Origin: Marvania coccoides
Lineage: Eukaryota; Chlorophyta; Trebouxiophyceae; Chlorellales; Chlorellaceae
Assembly (NCBI GenBank): GCA_963854735.1
Contig: OY978099.1
Location: forward strand, 248,001 to 312,000
Direction of reading: 5' to 3'
Length of the DNA stretch: 64,000 nt
Shown one piece after another: positions 21,663 to 32,778 of this stretch; position 1 is the stretch's first letter, and every line of letters starts with the position of its first letter. The notes beneath the pieces were generated by a model. The model was not told where the DNA came from and searched no databases. It was given only the letters and a program-made list of their open reading frames with translations. Both the position numbers and the translations under genes were made by a program.

Positions 21663-22517
21663 TAGTAATGATGTCTGTAGCTTGCTGTATATAACAAATA
21701 GATGTATATGTGCCAGTACCTGGGACCTTCAACCATTAAATTGACGAATAATGTTGTTTCCATGCATGATGCAGGGCGGTGAAGTTCACTCGATAATTTA
21801 TAAAAGCAGCAGAAGCAGTAATACTTCACAAATTCCTCGCAATAAATCAAGGGGTGTACATGTTATTATTAGTTATTATTATATTATTATTTTCCTTTCT
21901 TTTTCCCTGTCGCTTCTTCTTTCTCCTCCACTTTTCGGCTCTGACTGTTTTGACAAGTGCAATAATACCCTGCACGGCTTTGCGTGGCAGCAACTATATT
22001 ACCACCACACCATTTGGGATCCTGGAAGGATGTTATCAAACCCCAAGCTAAAGGACGCCATACAAATGGGACATTTCTTAATTTGTGACTTATTAATAGT
22101 TATCTTACCCTATCTTTTCCCCGTCTTATAAAGAATCGCAAATTTGCTCTTCTCTGTTTTTATCCATCATTGTCATTCAACTTGTTTTCCTTTTCTTCTT
22201 TTTTGGTCTTCTTCTTCTAGGCAGGGGTCATTCATAAATGGGGCGCCTGGGATTCTTTATTATATTTTAGTTTTAGTTCGGTTGCTCTAGGGTTTTGGGG
22301 TTATAAAATCCGCAATAAATTTTCTTAGACGATGGGACCCTCATGGTTTAATAGGGGCGTTTTCTGTAATAGCCTATGCAAACAGCCAATGAATTCATAA
22401 CGAAGGACAATAGCCACCGATCAGCTACTGCACAGTGCGGCTGGTTCCTCATGCAGTCGTTAAAAAAACCTCTCACCAATGTTGTATTGAAATATCAAAT
22501 CGAGTCCATCTTCATAC
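21663..22517. other. convergent intergenic spacer
   Basis: AT-rich region between the stops of SBP copy 2 and the HMG/histone-fold gene. It has ATT-type microsatellite runs near 21864-21890 and pyrimidine-rich stretches. No gene was recognised. Confidence 0.5.
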
Positions 22518-22606
22518 CTACTCCACATCCTCCTCATCTCCCTCGATCTCTATGGGCACAGCCTCCCCCTCTGCCGCTGCTACTACTTCTGCTGCTGCTG
22601 CTACTA

Positions 22607-22637
<31 letters not shown>

Positions 22638-23473
22638 ATCCTCTCCATCGGCATCTTCCTCCGAAGCCACTGCCACCGCTGCTGCTGCTGGCCCCTTCCC
22701 GAAAAAAGCAGAGATTGGTCGCAACTTGAGCTGTTGCGCCGCCTCCACCGCTGCGTCCGCCTTCTTGTTAGCCCTCCTCCCCTGGTTCTCGTCCTCTGCC
22801 TTTTTATAAATCTCTGCAAAAATCGGATCGCTCTCAAACATCTCGCTCATCCCCATGTCGCCCATCCGCCGGTCCTTGCGGGCCACCGCATCAATGTCCG
22901 CAAACTTGAAGTTCTTGCGCTTGGACTGGGCCGCGTGGTTGAGCGCTTTTGTCGCCAAAAATTCAATGAAGAGAGCCGTGGCTTTTGCCATCGCATTCTT
23001 GCCGTCGGCGCTCATGCGGTCGACCTCGGGATCCATGCACGCTATCTTCTTCACCAGTGACGTGGGCAGGCCGAAGGGAGCGAGCGGAGGGCCGGCAGCA
23101 GCCTCTTTTTCAGCACCGCCATTTTCGTCGTTGCCCTCCTCTCCCTCCCCCGCCTCAGCTGCAGCAGCCGCTTGCTCTGCGCATCAAGTAGTATGCGCAT
23201 CGTTGATTAAAAAACAGGGTGCTTAGTTTCTCTTGAAATTCAAATTCAAAGCCGTTTTTTTTTATTACCTTTGATGTCCTTGGCCCTCTCCGCTGCGATA
23301 TCTTTGAACCGCTGCTTCTCGTCGTCGGTCAGCTGGTTCCACCTTGCTCCGATGGCCTTGCCCACCTTCCCCATGTTGGCTTTCCCGTTGTTTTCTTCTG
23401 CAACTTGTGCTGCGATCTCTTTGCGAACCTCTGCCGCAAAAACAAAGTACGCTGTGAGACCGCGAGGAGGCAT
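22518..23473 (-). CDS. HMG-box plus histone-fold (CBF/NF-Y type) protein
   Basis: Two exons (23473-23269, 23176-22518) give 287 residues. Residues 1-68 form an HMG box (LTAYFVFAAEVRKEIA, then VGKAIGARWNQLTDDEKQRF), a DNA-bending fold. After an acidic, Gly-rich linker comes a histone fold of the NF-Y/POLE-accessory type at about residues 100-185 (LVKKIACMDPEVDRMSADG, ATALFIEFLATKALNHAA, KFADIDAVA). Near residue 215, LRPISAFFG resembles a PCNA-interacting motif but lacks the leading Gln. The tail is long, Ala-rich and acidic. The histone fold suggests a subunit of DNA polymerase epsilon, CHRAC or an NF-Y-like heterodimer. Donor AAAG|GTAATA and acceptor GCGCAG keep the frame, so the fusion is in one transcript model. 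Confidence 0.82.
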
Positions 23474-23913
23474 CGTGTCTCTGTTTCCTTGAATATTAAA
23501 TTATGTTTAAATAAAATTGAAATTTGCAAACGTTTCTGCTGCAACCAAAATTCAAATTTTGCTGTGAAGTTGGACGACTCTATTCACGGAGAGGCGTTCG
23601 AACAAGCCTGTTTCGACTTTTCTTGTAAACTCCAGCAACGAGGTGTGAGAGCTACAAGGAAATATGTGCCCCGAAAATGCGCTACTGCCAACAGATAAAT
23701 GCTATTGACTGGGCGGCGAGCACCCCACGCTGTTGCAGCCGAATGCCACCGCAGTGTCCCAGCGCTTTCACCGCTCTAAAGGGACCTACATTCCTCATTC
23801 GCCTGCAAATACAATGCCTGGCACAACGAAAGGCTCTGCAGCTCCTCGCCTTTTGCTCCTCAAAATTAAATATGGAGACTCTGAGACTCCCAGCGCTGCC
23901 AGTACATATGGCG
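23474..23913. other. intergenic spacer
   Basis: Between the HMG/histone-fold gene start and the RbcX stop, both on the minus strand. No coding or repeat signal was recognised. Confidence 0.5.
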
Positions 23914-24674
23914 CTACGTTGCCTCCCCCTCTGCCGCCTCAGACGAGTCTCTGAGCATGCTCTCGAACCTGGTCGAGGCGTGCTGCCGCATCAGCCGCAC
24001 GTTGGCCTTTTTCAGCTCCTCCACAGCCACCCGCTCCAGGTTGTTCCACTCAAAGTCGTCGGCAGCGTACGCAGCTCGCACCTCCATGACACGCACAGCT
24101 GCAAAATTATAGCACACTGGCGTCAATTCAATCGTCGATAACTGATGCTGACGGGAGAAAAACGTGCAATTTGTTGGTTTTCTCACCCAGCATTTCGTCT
24201 CTTTCCATGAGCCTGGCCAGCCACATGTCGGCGTTGTTCCTCAGAGGGTGCTCCAACAGAAATTCGCGAAGCGTCTGGAAACCCTGTGCGTTGTAGCTCC
24301 CCAGGTCCCCCCTGCCCACCCCCTCCATTTGGCTCATCACGATTTTGACGGCAATGAAGGTGAAAAGCGTCGTCATGATGTCGGCAGCTTTTCTTTCCGG
24401 GCTGACGCCGCCAAAGCTGCACGGAAAAGGGGAAGAATGCATGATAGGCACACCACAATGGACCACCGCCAGCCGCCATGTGTCGGTGACATTAAACAAT
24501 GCTGTCGCACCTATCTGATGGAACATGCATTTGTAATATGGGGTGGAGAGCTTTGGTGCGAGCGCTGCGTGGTCTTCTGCTGCGTGGTTGAAACATCGAA
24601 TGCTGCTGGCATCTCAAAAGAGCTCTTGGCATGCCAAATGTTTGCACTCCCTTCGTAGCTAATCGTGTCGACAT
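23914..24674 (-). CDS. RbcX-type Rubisco assembly chaperone
   Basis: RbcX is a homodimeric chaperone that clamps the C-terminus of the Rubisco large subunit during assembly in the stroma. Three exons (24674-24511, 24416-24187, 24098-23914) give 192 residues. A basic, Ser/Arg-rich presequence of about 55 residues suggests plastid import. The core has the family blocks SPERKAADIMTTLFTFIAVK, LREFLLEHPLRNNADMWLA and MEVRAAYAADDFEWNNLE. The last contains the conserved Arg, Phe and Glu around the helix-4 surface. The tail after LMRQHAS is acidic. The start is an ATG (MSTRLATKG) 220 bp from the start of the divergent HVA22-family gene. The family is recognised from the helical blocks. Confidence 0.87.
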
Positions 24675-24894
24675 TATAAGGAGTTTTAAATGATTAAAAC
24701 CGCGCAATGTATGAGGTTTAGGATAATATTTCGTGAGGAGCAGTTGAGCCATTGTTTCTCGCTCGTTGCTTCAATTCAATTGTAAAAATATCAATAAAAT
24801 TCAAGAGTCCACTCTTAGCAGTCTGCACAGTGCTGCGTTGATTTATACATTATTCTGTCACCAAAACTCTTATTCGATTCATAACCCGTTGAAA

Positions 24895-25632
24895 ATGGCT
24901 GCAATCCTAGCACCTGCAGCCACCCAGATCGGCCTGCAAGTCCTCCTTCAGCCTTACAGCCACACGATAGGCCATATTGCATGGCAAGGAGTGCGCAAAA
25001 CTGGCACCAACGTCCCTCGCCTCCACCACTGACCAACTCCTTCCTCCCTCTTGCAGCACCGCTGTCGGCATCATCTACCCCGCCTACGCCTCGTTCAAAG
25101 CGGTGGAGGTTCTGCGCGTGAGGAACGACACCGCTGAGGCCTCGCGGTGGCTGGTGTACTGGGGGATCTTCGGCACCGTCACCGCCCTTGAGAGGGTGCT
25201 GGACAGGGCGCTGCCATGGTGAGAGAGAGAGAGGAGCGCAAAGCCTTAAAACTGACTTATCGTGGCACGCTACTGAAGGAACAGAGCTACAACGTATCGA
25301 CTTCATGTTTCTCCTCTTGTCTTCGCAGGGTTCCCTACTACAGCACACTGAAGCTGGCGCTGCTGCTGTGGCTGCAGGTTCCCCGCTACTCCGGCGCCGC
25401 CCGCCTCTCGAGAGAATTTGTGCTGCCTTTTCTCCATAAAGCTCACCCCCACATCGACGCCGTGCTGGCCGTACTGCACCAGCAGTTGAACCGCCCTGAG
25501 CTGCTCACGCTGGCGGCCGCCTTCAATCATGCGCTGGCACAAGTGCCGGTGCTGGAGTGGTTTGTGAGAGGGCCGGACGGTGTGCGGCGGCCGCCGCCTC
25601 CTGGAGGTTTCATTACGAGCAGGGACGACTGA
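24895..25632 (+). CDS. TB2/DP1/HVA22 (REEP/Yop1) family ER-shaping membrane protein
   Basis: These small hairpin-membrane proteins curve and tubulate the endoplasmic reticulum. Three exons (24895-24935, 25057-25218, 25329-25632) give 168 residues. The diagnostic blocks are GIIYPAYASFKAVEVLR, WLVYWGIFGTVTALERV and VPYYSTLKLALLLWLQVP, followed by a short cytosolic tail rich in Pro, Gly and Arg. Only a GC-type donor (CT|GCAAGT at 24936) gives the right phase for the first intron; no GT donor in that exon does. The 168-residue length fits the family. It is divergent from RbcX with about 220 bp between starts. Confidence 0.88.
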
Positions 25633-26583
25633 AAAGGGAAATAAATGTATTTTGGAAATTCACTTACAACCAAACCATTCTAGAGTGGTTTGGTTGTATT
25701 TTTTTTAATTCACTTACAACCAAACCACTCTAGAATGGTTTGGTTGTAATTGTATTAAAAAAAAATAAGCTTCTCGCCTCTCGCGTTTCTGACCATGGCA
25801 AAAAAAAAACTTCGAACTTTCTTCCGGTGCACTTTCTTCCAACTATATATCTAAAGGCTTCCTTGCGATTTCCCGGGCCCCGCCCGCTCCGATACCTTTT
25901 TTTTTTACATTTTGAGCTCGGATTCGTGGTCTCCGTGTGATTCTTGGTCCCACTGTGTGTTCAAACTCGCCCGTCGCAGCACTTTTTCCGCCCTTCACCT
26001 CCTTCCCCCATCGATCGATCATCGAGCCTTTTTTTTTTTACCCCATCAGATTTGGGAGCCTCGCGCGCGTCCATCCAGTCCATTCGCGCCAATTGCTGTG
26101 GTTGTCCCCCCCCCCCCCCCCGCCGCATTTCACCCAGTGTTTCTACAGTTTTCAACGCCGTCACCCCTCATCACAAGCAGCCTGTGCATTTTGCGAGTCC
26201 CCAGCCGCCGCGTATCACCCCAATCACGGCAACCACGAAGCTATTACACTACTTCTCAGCCTTTCACCGCCATAAAACTGGGTCAGGTCGAACGAAATTT
26301 CAAACCGCCGTCAAAACAAGCTCTGCCACTGCAGAGGGGGACCAGGCCTAAACTGCTGGACTCAAAATGAATGAAACAGCCAGGCCCACCTTCCCTCTCT
26401 ATTAGTAATTGCTTCTATCGTACGTGTAGACCGGTAATTTTTATTTAGTTTACTTTCTTTTATTCTTAGTTATGTTTCTGTTAAAATACTACTCATTGAA
26501 AAAAACAGGAAACTGGCAGACAGCAGTATTGCTGCAATTTTTCCCGCCCCTCTCACTCGTAAAGAAGAAAAACATACCGCCTC
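25633..26583. other. intergenic spacer with palindromic repeats
   Basis: Downstream of the HVA22-family gene. It holds two near-perfect palindromes at 25665-25698 and 25715-25748, a 16-base C run at 26106-26121, and strongly pyrimidine-rich DNA. The open frames at 25912-26370 have low-complexity Ser/Pro content and are not called. Confidence 0.5.
25657..25748. repeat. tandem 34-bp palindromes, 50-bp period
   Basis: Two direct repeats of AATTCACTTACAACCAAACC followed by its mirrored arm. The first centre is ATTCTAGAGT and the second ACTCTAGAAT, so each palindrome is the reverse complement of the other. As RNA each unit would form a long hairpin. Confidence 0.85.
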
Positions 26584-27624
26584 TCAAAGCGTCACAAAGC
26601 GGCCCATGCAAGGCGCAGCAGCTGCAGCCCTGGTCCTGGCGACCAGGGGGCGAGCAACGAGCGCAGCCCTGCGGTGGGCTGCCAGCTTGGCGCCAGGGGA
26701 AGCGGCAGCAGCGCGTTTTGGTGCAGCTACGGACGGCTGTCGGAAGGGCTTTTGCACGCTCGCACGCACTGGCCCACCCGACGCGGAGCGTGCGGGACCG
26801 TCACTGCCCAGTAGTCCGCAGTCTGCGATCATCACGTCCTGCGAAGTTTCACCAGAGCGGCTGCCGCAAGCCTCCATGGCCTTGACCACAGAGAATCCGT
26901 CAACCACCTGGCCAAACACGGTGTGCTTGCCGTCGAGGAAGCCGGTACCTACTCATGCCACAATAAAAAGAGCAGTGAATTAGGGAAGGGCGGAATAAAG
27001 GTTTAGTATGCATGCTCTGAAAAAAAAAAAAAAAAAATCGTCTCCCGCGCATACCAACGGTGCAAATGAAGAACTGGGAGCCGTTCGTGTTGGGCCCTGC
27101 GTTGGCCATGGAGAGAATGCCTGGGCCAAGGTGCCTGAGAGTGAAGTTCTCGTCGGCAAACTGCAGTTGTTATCGATAAAAACACAAGTTTAGTTAAGAA
27201 GAATGAATCCGGTGTATATAGAATTGCGGGGGGGGGGGTGGGGGTTGAATTGAAATTTTCTCCTGCAACCGCTCTGTACCTTGGCACCATAAATGGAGCG
27301 CCCTCCCGTGCCGTTGTCGTTGGTGAAATCACCGCCTTGGCACATAAAACTGGGGATGATTCTATGGAACCTGGAGCCGCGGAAGCCCTGGCCCTCGGGC
27401 CTCTCGCATAGCTCCTTGAAGTTCTGCGCGGTGCGGGGGCACACGTCCTCCTTCAGCTCGATCACGATGCGACCCAGCGGGGTGCCGGCGCCGTAGCGGC
27501 CCAGTTTCATGTCGAGGTAGACCAGGGGGTTGGCGGGGTTGGGCGGGCCCAGAGGAGGGGAAAATGACCCAGGTGTCGCAGCGACAGCGGCGATGTCCTC
27601 AGGCTTCGATTGCTCAGCACCCAT
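26584..27624 (-). CDS. cyclophilin-type peptidyl-prolyl isomerase with C-terminal extension
   Basis: Three exons (27624-27280, 27160-27055, 26948-26584) give 271 residues. The cyclophilin domain spans about residues 33-190: [57 protein letters not shown] and [15 protein letters not shown]. The catalytic Arg (FHRI), the Phe and Gln of QGGDF, and GSQFF are present, so isomerase activity is likely. The Trp that usually precedes LDGKH and contacts cyclosporin is Phe here. An N-terminal 32-residue segment begins [10 protein letters not shown], a possible N-myristoylation context. The roughly 75-residue C-terminus after ADCGLLG is basic and Ala/Arg-rich with no recognised domain. Intron 1 has an 11-base G run. 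Confidence 0.9.
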
Positions 27625-28236
27625 TTTAATTTAAATCTTTAATCACAAAAAAGATTCAAAAAAATATTCGCAACGCCTCTCTGAACGCGATGCGGGCGGT
27701 GTGATCACAAATTTAACGTAAAATTACAATGCCAAGCGAAACCAGTTTTAAACTGGAAAAAAATCTTCAGATAAGAAATTTCGGAATTTCTTGTTGGCAT
27801 TTGCTGTTTAGCATGGCACCCACAGGCACAAAAAACTCGAACATTTCATGTGCCAGCATCAGTCAGCATGCTGCAGCAATGGAGAAAAGCCTACCAGTGG
27901 GTGTGCACCTGGCCGTCAAAGCTCTTTCATTCCACGGTCGGGCACGCCCCGGCGTAAGTTGCGCTGATAAGTTGCTTCCATCCCTCGCAACCAGCTGTTG
28001 GGTAATGCGTCGAAGATAGGCAATGTCTGCTGCTGCCTGGATGGTGTTTCATGGCTGACAGAGGGTCATGGTGGTACAATTTAGCCAGCCATTGGGAAAA
28101 ACGCATTTTTCTTAAAAGCATTTTTTCATATGCCCAAGCATGCATCTTTCTCCAGTATTTTTCCATTTTCACTTAATTTCAGTTATATTTTCTGCTGCTG
28201 CATGGGGTCAGTCCCGCCGTTAAATTCGCATTGGAA
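27625..28236. other. intergenic spacer
   Basis: Between the cyclophilin start and the bestrophin-type stop, both on the minus strand. One plus-strand frame near 27810-27960 ends at a GTAAGT-like site, but no partner exon or family was found, so it is not called. Confidence 0.45.
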
Positions 28237-30315
28237 TCAAGCAACGCCAGTTTCCATAACGCCAATGCCACCTGCATAGGGCGGGATTGGGGGAGACACG
28301 TCTCTGACCTCAGTCAGTGCCGCGTCGACATGCCTACTCTTAGTATCGCCCCACTTCAGGCCGATTTTCCCTTGGGCTGAGGCTGCCAGCGCCATGAGCC
28401 GCTCATTGAACTGGTATTGCAGCCGCGGAATGGGCAGGTCATTGGGCTCGCTGGAAAGATGAAGGTAAAAGACAGTGTATCAATCAGTTCATTATCATTT
28501 TCAAACCGAGTAAACAATGTTTAATAGCCCAGTGCACCCCTTGGAGACGATGCCTATAGTGAATGCCGCAAAGGGTTGCTCCAAAGAATATGACTATGTG
28601 CTTAACTTACTTCAAATAGGGGTCTTCGATGTCTCGGGCCACTAGAAAACAACGGTCAAGGGGAAAAGGAACGGGAGAAAGAAGCGTACATTAAACAACA
28701 TCTTCAATGCCCTGTCCTCATTGCTCAACACCTAGCACGTCCCAAATGTTTTGCAAACACATTCCACATTTTCTCACCTTCGTTTAGAGCCCACAGAGTC
28801 CACACAGTGACTGCTGAAATGACGACCCCCAGCGCTCGGTTCTGATACGAGACAACCACGGTGAAGGGGATGAGGAACTGCCATGTGAGCAGAGATACAA
28901 CAATGAGCTGGGCCCACGGGAAAGGGAAGGGGGTGTCGTTCAGGGAGGTGGCAAGCTCGAAATTTTGAACAAACACTGAGAACGGCGTCCAAACGGCGGT
29001 GAGCAGCGGCTCAGGCATGTCAAGCCCTCCCTCTGTAGGTATGAAATTAAATTAATTAAATTAGTCAGCAAAAGAAGACAGTGACGAAGCAAATGCACGA
29101 ATCCCCTCCTGAATTGGGGATTTGAATTGCCGAATATTTTCGAATGATTAACAGCGCTTCTCAATTCCTCACCTGTGATTCTCATCCTCAGGCGCTCTTC
29201 CACCCAAAATAGTAGACGGTACGGCCGCTCCATGGCCCCCCGCATCACTGGCCCGCTGTCGCTGGTCCACAGCCTAGTTTTGGGCTCAAAAGTGGAGGCG
29301 CAAGACGTAGCGGCGATCCTCATACCATTGATGCCACACTGCGAGCGCTCCAGGTCGGCGTTAGCCACCAGCGCCTCACGCTCGTCGCTGCTCACCCCTC
29401 CCACCACCTGCAGTTTCGATACCTTGTGGAAACGAGCTCGGTATTCGAGGCGGTTGCGTGGGAAGACGTAAGCGTAGAAAGGAACCTTGAACCCTGGGGT
29501 TGAAGCGGAGTCCCAAGGCGGCAACACGTTCTCGTCGTGTGCAGTAAGATTATCGATGTCCCAGTCGCGGCGCAGTGCCTGCAAGGAGCAGGCGTGCAGC
29601 AGGGAGCAGGCGTGCACAAGGTCTGCACAAAAAGCGCGCGCCCCCGGGTCGTCGGGGTCCCTTTTGAACCTTTTTCTGCCTCCGTCGAAGCAAAGGGCGG
29701 CTGAGACCGCCGAGGTGAGGGCTGCGCTCATGTTTTGGAGGTATGTCCGGCCGTTGTCATACCGTCCAGAGGAGAAACTCTGCCGAAACACGATGAGGAA
29801 GGTGACCAGCCCGGTGTACCTACATTATTATTTAACGATTATTCAGATCATCCAAGAAAAGAAAGTAAAACTGAGGAGTCGTGACGGTTGAGCGCCGGTA
29901 CTTGATGCTACTACTCACGCTGGAAAGGTGAATGAAGGGGCGCCAGCGAAGTACTGCTCGGATTTGCCGTCCCAAAATTTGTACAGCAGAATGGTCTGCA
30001 GCACCGCCAGCAGGCCGAAGATGGTGGTGTGGAGAACTGCGCTGCCGTAGCAGCGCCTGTGGTGTTGGATGGTGAGAAGAAAGGCAATTGTTATTTCAGC
30101 CCATAAATACATAGGGAAGTGTGTAGAGAGGATCGTGAGTAACAACGGCGAGGGTATCACAAAATTGAAAACAGATAAAGCAGGGGGGGGGGACGCCAGC
30201 AGGGGCGATGAAGAAAAATATGTACGAAATACACGGCAAGTTGAAGCAAGGGGAGAATGCGCGTGACTTACAGCACCATGTGCAGGCCCCAGTATAGCTT
30301 GCGGTAAGGAATCAT
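28237..30315 (-). CDS. bestrophin/UPF0187-family anion channel
   Basis: Six exons (30315-30272, 30056-29919, 29819-29173, 29032-28778, 28641-28611, 28450-28237) give 442 residues. The N-terminus runs into the first membrane helix (LRCYGSAVLHTTIFGLLA), followed by the family's second block (YTGLVTFLIVFRQSFSSGRY). Later come paired hydrophobic spans (PWAQLIVVSLLTWQFLIPF, LGVVISAVTVWTLWALNE) and the diagnostic end EVARDIEDPYLNEPNDLP, the counterpart of the acidic calcium-clasp or dimer region in bestrophins. Bestrophins carry chloride or bicarbonate; in Chlamydomonas thylakoid bestrophin-like proteins serve the carbon-concentrating mechanism, and in Arabidopsis VCCN1 tunes thylakoid potential. 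I see no clear transit peptide, so location is open. One exon is only 31 nt, and frames across all five introns are consistent. Confidence 0.83.
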
Positions 30316-31504
30316 GAGAACCCAGAAAAGTCAATTCAAATTATTGAAATTGAAAGATGTTTGTCACCTACGGGAAACTTGATTTTGTTCTTCGGATGAG
30401 ATGTACCGTGAATTGTATAATTTTATTTTAAGGCCTGCGCAGTCCTTAAATCGGAAATTTTTATTCCGGGAAGACCTTATAAGAAGAAGAAGGAATCACC
30501 TTCGCCTTAAGCTTCATTCATAAACTTCGCGACGCGCTTTTTTATTTTTATTGATAGCAACTAATTTATTTCTGTTATTTTGGAAAGTCCAGCACTTGTA
30601 ATAATTGCTGATTATTTTCCACACAAAAACACCCCCCAAAATGCGATTGCAGTGTCAGAATCCTCCCCTGCGCTGCTGCACGTATCGTCCTCAACGACAC
30701 GCCAAGCAACCTGGGCATCCGCCGCATTGTGACCGCAGCAGCTTTTTTCTCGCCAACAAATTACCAACCGCTCTCTCTCTTCTTTCCCACTTCTTTTCTC
30801 TACGCAGGAGCCATCCTTCCACAGACTACGTCCGGCTACGTTATAATATCTGTATTCGCATGGGATAATGCCCCCCTATATGCCCAGGAACCACGGCAAG
30901 TTGATTTGTGATGTTCTACCAGCCAATCAAAGACCAAAGCTGAGGTTCCTCTGCCCCTAAGATATGTTCTGGTAATGATAAATGACCGCATTATGTTCTC
31001 TTATGGAGGCGGAGGACTATAAGTGTACAGCGGGCTGTAGAAGGACACCCCTTATGGTGGGTTAGGTGGGCTACGGTGGAAGTGGCCCCAAAACACGAAG
31101 GGCGAGAAAGGGTTGACGCGTGTGTTTGTGTTTTTGTGTATAAATGCTGCTATATTGTAGAGTATCAAATGTAAATGATAGTATTATCAATGAATTGGCA
31201 ACCAGACCTAGTGGAGTCACAAGGGCAGCTTGTAGAACAACAAGGGCCGACCAGCCCTTGCGGTTTCACAAGGTCTGACAAGGCCTTTCTTCGTTGCCAT
31301 AGTGGAGCCTTTTTTTAAAGGCTCAGACTTTCGAATTTGGCACTCTTTGAAGATTCGGCAGATGAGAACGCGCTGGAGCGTGCTCTTTGCTGCTCAATAA
31401 AATTACAGGCTTCCATCTCACCATCAAACACACGCTTTCGCGCACCAACGCGGAATTTTTTCGCACAAGCCCTGTTTTGAATTATATTAATCTTCCTCCT
31501 TGAA
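30316..31504. other. intergenic spacer with candidate structured RNA
   Basis: A 1.2 kb spacer between two divergent genes. A plus-strand patch at about 30650-30740 has strong coding-like codon use (reading RIVLNDTPSNLGIRRIVT) but no complete gene model. At 31203-31324 there is a closed multi-hairpin structure (see the next feature). Confidence 0.45.
31203..31324 (+). ncRNA. candidate structured RNA with a three-way junction
   Basis: Perfect outer stem CAGACCT (31203-31209) with AGGTCTG (31271-31277). It encloses hairpin ACAAG/CTTGT (31219-31233) and hairpin CAAGGGC/GCCCTTG (31241-31260). A third hairpin GAGCCTTT/AAAGGCTC with a T4 loop follows at 31305-31324. The call rests only on nested complementarity in one copy; the strand is a guess. 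Confidence 0.35.
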
Positions 31505-32778
31505 ATGCGGACGTTGAGGCTTGAAAGCCTGGCTACGGTCTTAAACCATCGCGTGCATCACCCACTCCGCATACCCGACGCGGCAGCAGCAGCACCAGCC
31601 TTCCATCGCCGAACTGGTCAGCAGCGGCGCCCGACGGCGGTGCGCCCCGCTGCTGCGAGCAAGGTCGAGGACCCAGATGAGAAGCAGGAGAGAGACATAA
31701 AACGGCTAATAAATATCGTGCACGAGCTTCAAGACCAGTGAGTTTTTTTTTGTGGCGTAAATTGAGATTGAATTGTTCACCCCAGCAATTTAAAGAGTGG
31801 CCGGCAGAAAATCCACCCACCCATCCCGCCGGTACTCTCAGTTCATTCTTCTCTCCTGCCCCTGTACAGAGTGAAGAAGCTGGACGCTGAAAACGCTCAG
31901 GCGGAGCGCCGCGACCGGGACCGCATGATTGCCATCCGTAAAATCATCAAGGAGGAGATCTTGAAGACCGCTGCCAACCCTGCCGCAGCTCTAGCGTCCA
32001 TCGACGGAGGGGGCGCCCTGGCGTCTCGCCTGGAAGAGGTGGTGGACAGGGAAATGAATCCCGCCGAGGCTGAAGCCAACTGGGACTCGTACCGCAACTC
32101 TTTTACGCTGCTGATGAGCAAGGGTTACCTTCAGACGATGGAGCAGCTAAGGGACGAGCTGCTCAGCTCCGAGTGGGAGATAGGGCTGCGACCCATTGCG
32201 CTACAAGTGTGAGATTCATTTGGGCTCTATGCTGTGTGTTTCCCCCCTCAACTAGCTGTTTCTTTGCGATTTGCTTTCTGCAGCGGCGTATCGCGTTTCG
32301 AGGCATATTGCGCTGCACAGAGCGCCGCCATTTCCTACGAGACCCTCACCCAGCTCTATGATGACCCCACTGATCTGGGTGTGATCGAAGATGCGCACCT
32401 CAGGATGCAGGCGCGATCTGCCATTGCCGCAGCGGAATATGAGCAGCGCCTCATCTGCTTCCACGCTTGCACGGACGAGGCAAAGAAGCTGGCGCAGCAG
32501 TTTTCAGAGGTAAGAAGAATCTAGTAAAACGAAGCAGTGCTTGAAGAAGTATAACATTTTAGGGGGAAATATGAAGCTGCGGTGAAATTTGAAATGAATA
32601 CATAATGAAATTGAACTTCAGACGGAATATGTTTTGAGACTGTTTTCTTGTGCTGCAGGGCGAATTCATTTCTAAGCTGCTGCCTGATCCCATAGAGCAC
32701 GGCGTGGTGGATTCTCTTCGAAAGGTAGCACAGTCAGCAAGCACCTTCACCAAGTTCATGGGCCGAGGAAACGCCTGA
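31505..32778 (+). CDS. plastid-type protein of unknown function
   Basis: Four exons (31505-31737, 31870-32208, 32284-32509, 32659-32778) give 305 residues with clean phases. The first roughly 50 residues are Arg/Ala/Ser-rich with no acidic residues until KVEDPDEK, a typical chloroplast or mitochondrial presequence. The mature part starts with a charged helix and short coiled coil (INIVHELQDQVKKLDAENAQ). It continues as a helical, soluble domain with blocks EANWDSYRNSFTLLMSKGYL, VGVSRFEAYCAAQSAAISYE and FHACTDEAKKLAQQFSEGEF. No membrane span, cofactor motif or catalytic signature was seen, and I do not recognise the family. Donors are GTGAGT, GTGAGA and GTAAGA. Confidence 0.75.

Noticed and set aside
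25912..26370. Overlapping Ser/Pro-rich frames downstream of the HVA22-family gene
   Set aside because: They are low complexity, occur in all three frames around poly-C and poly-T runs, and show no start context or homology.
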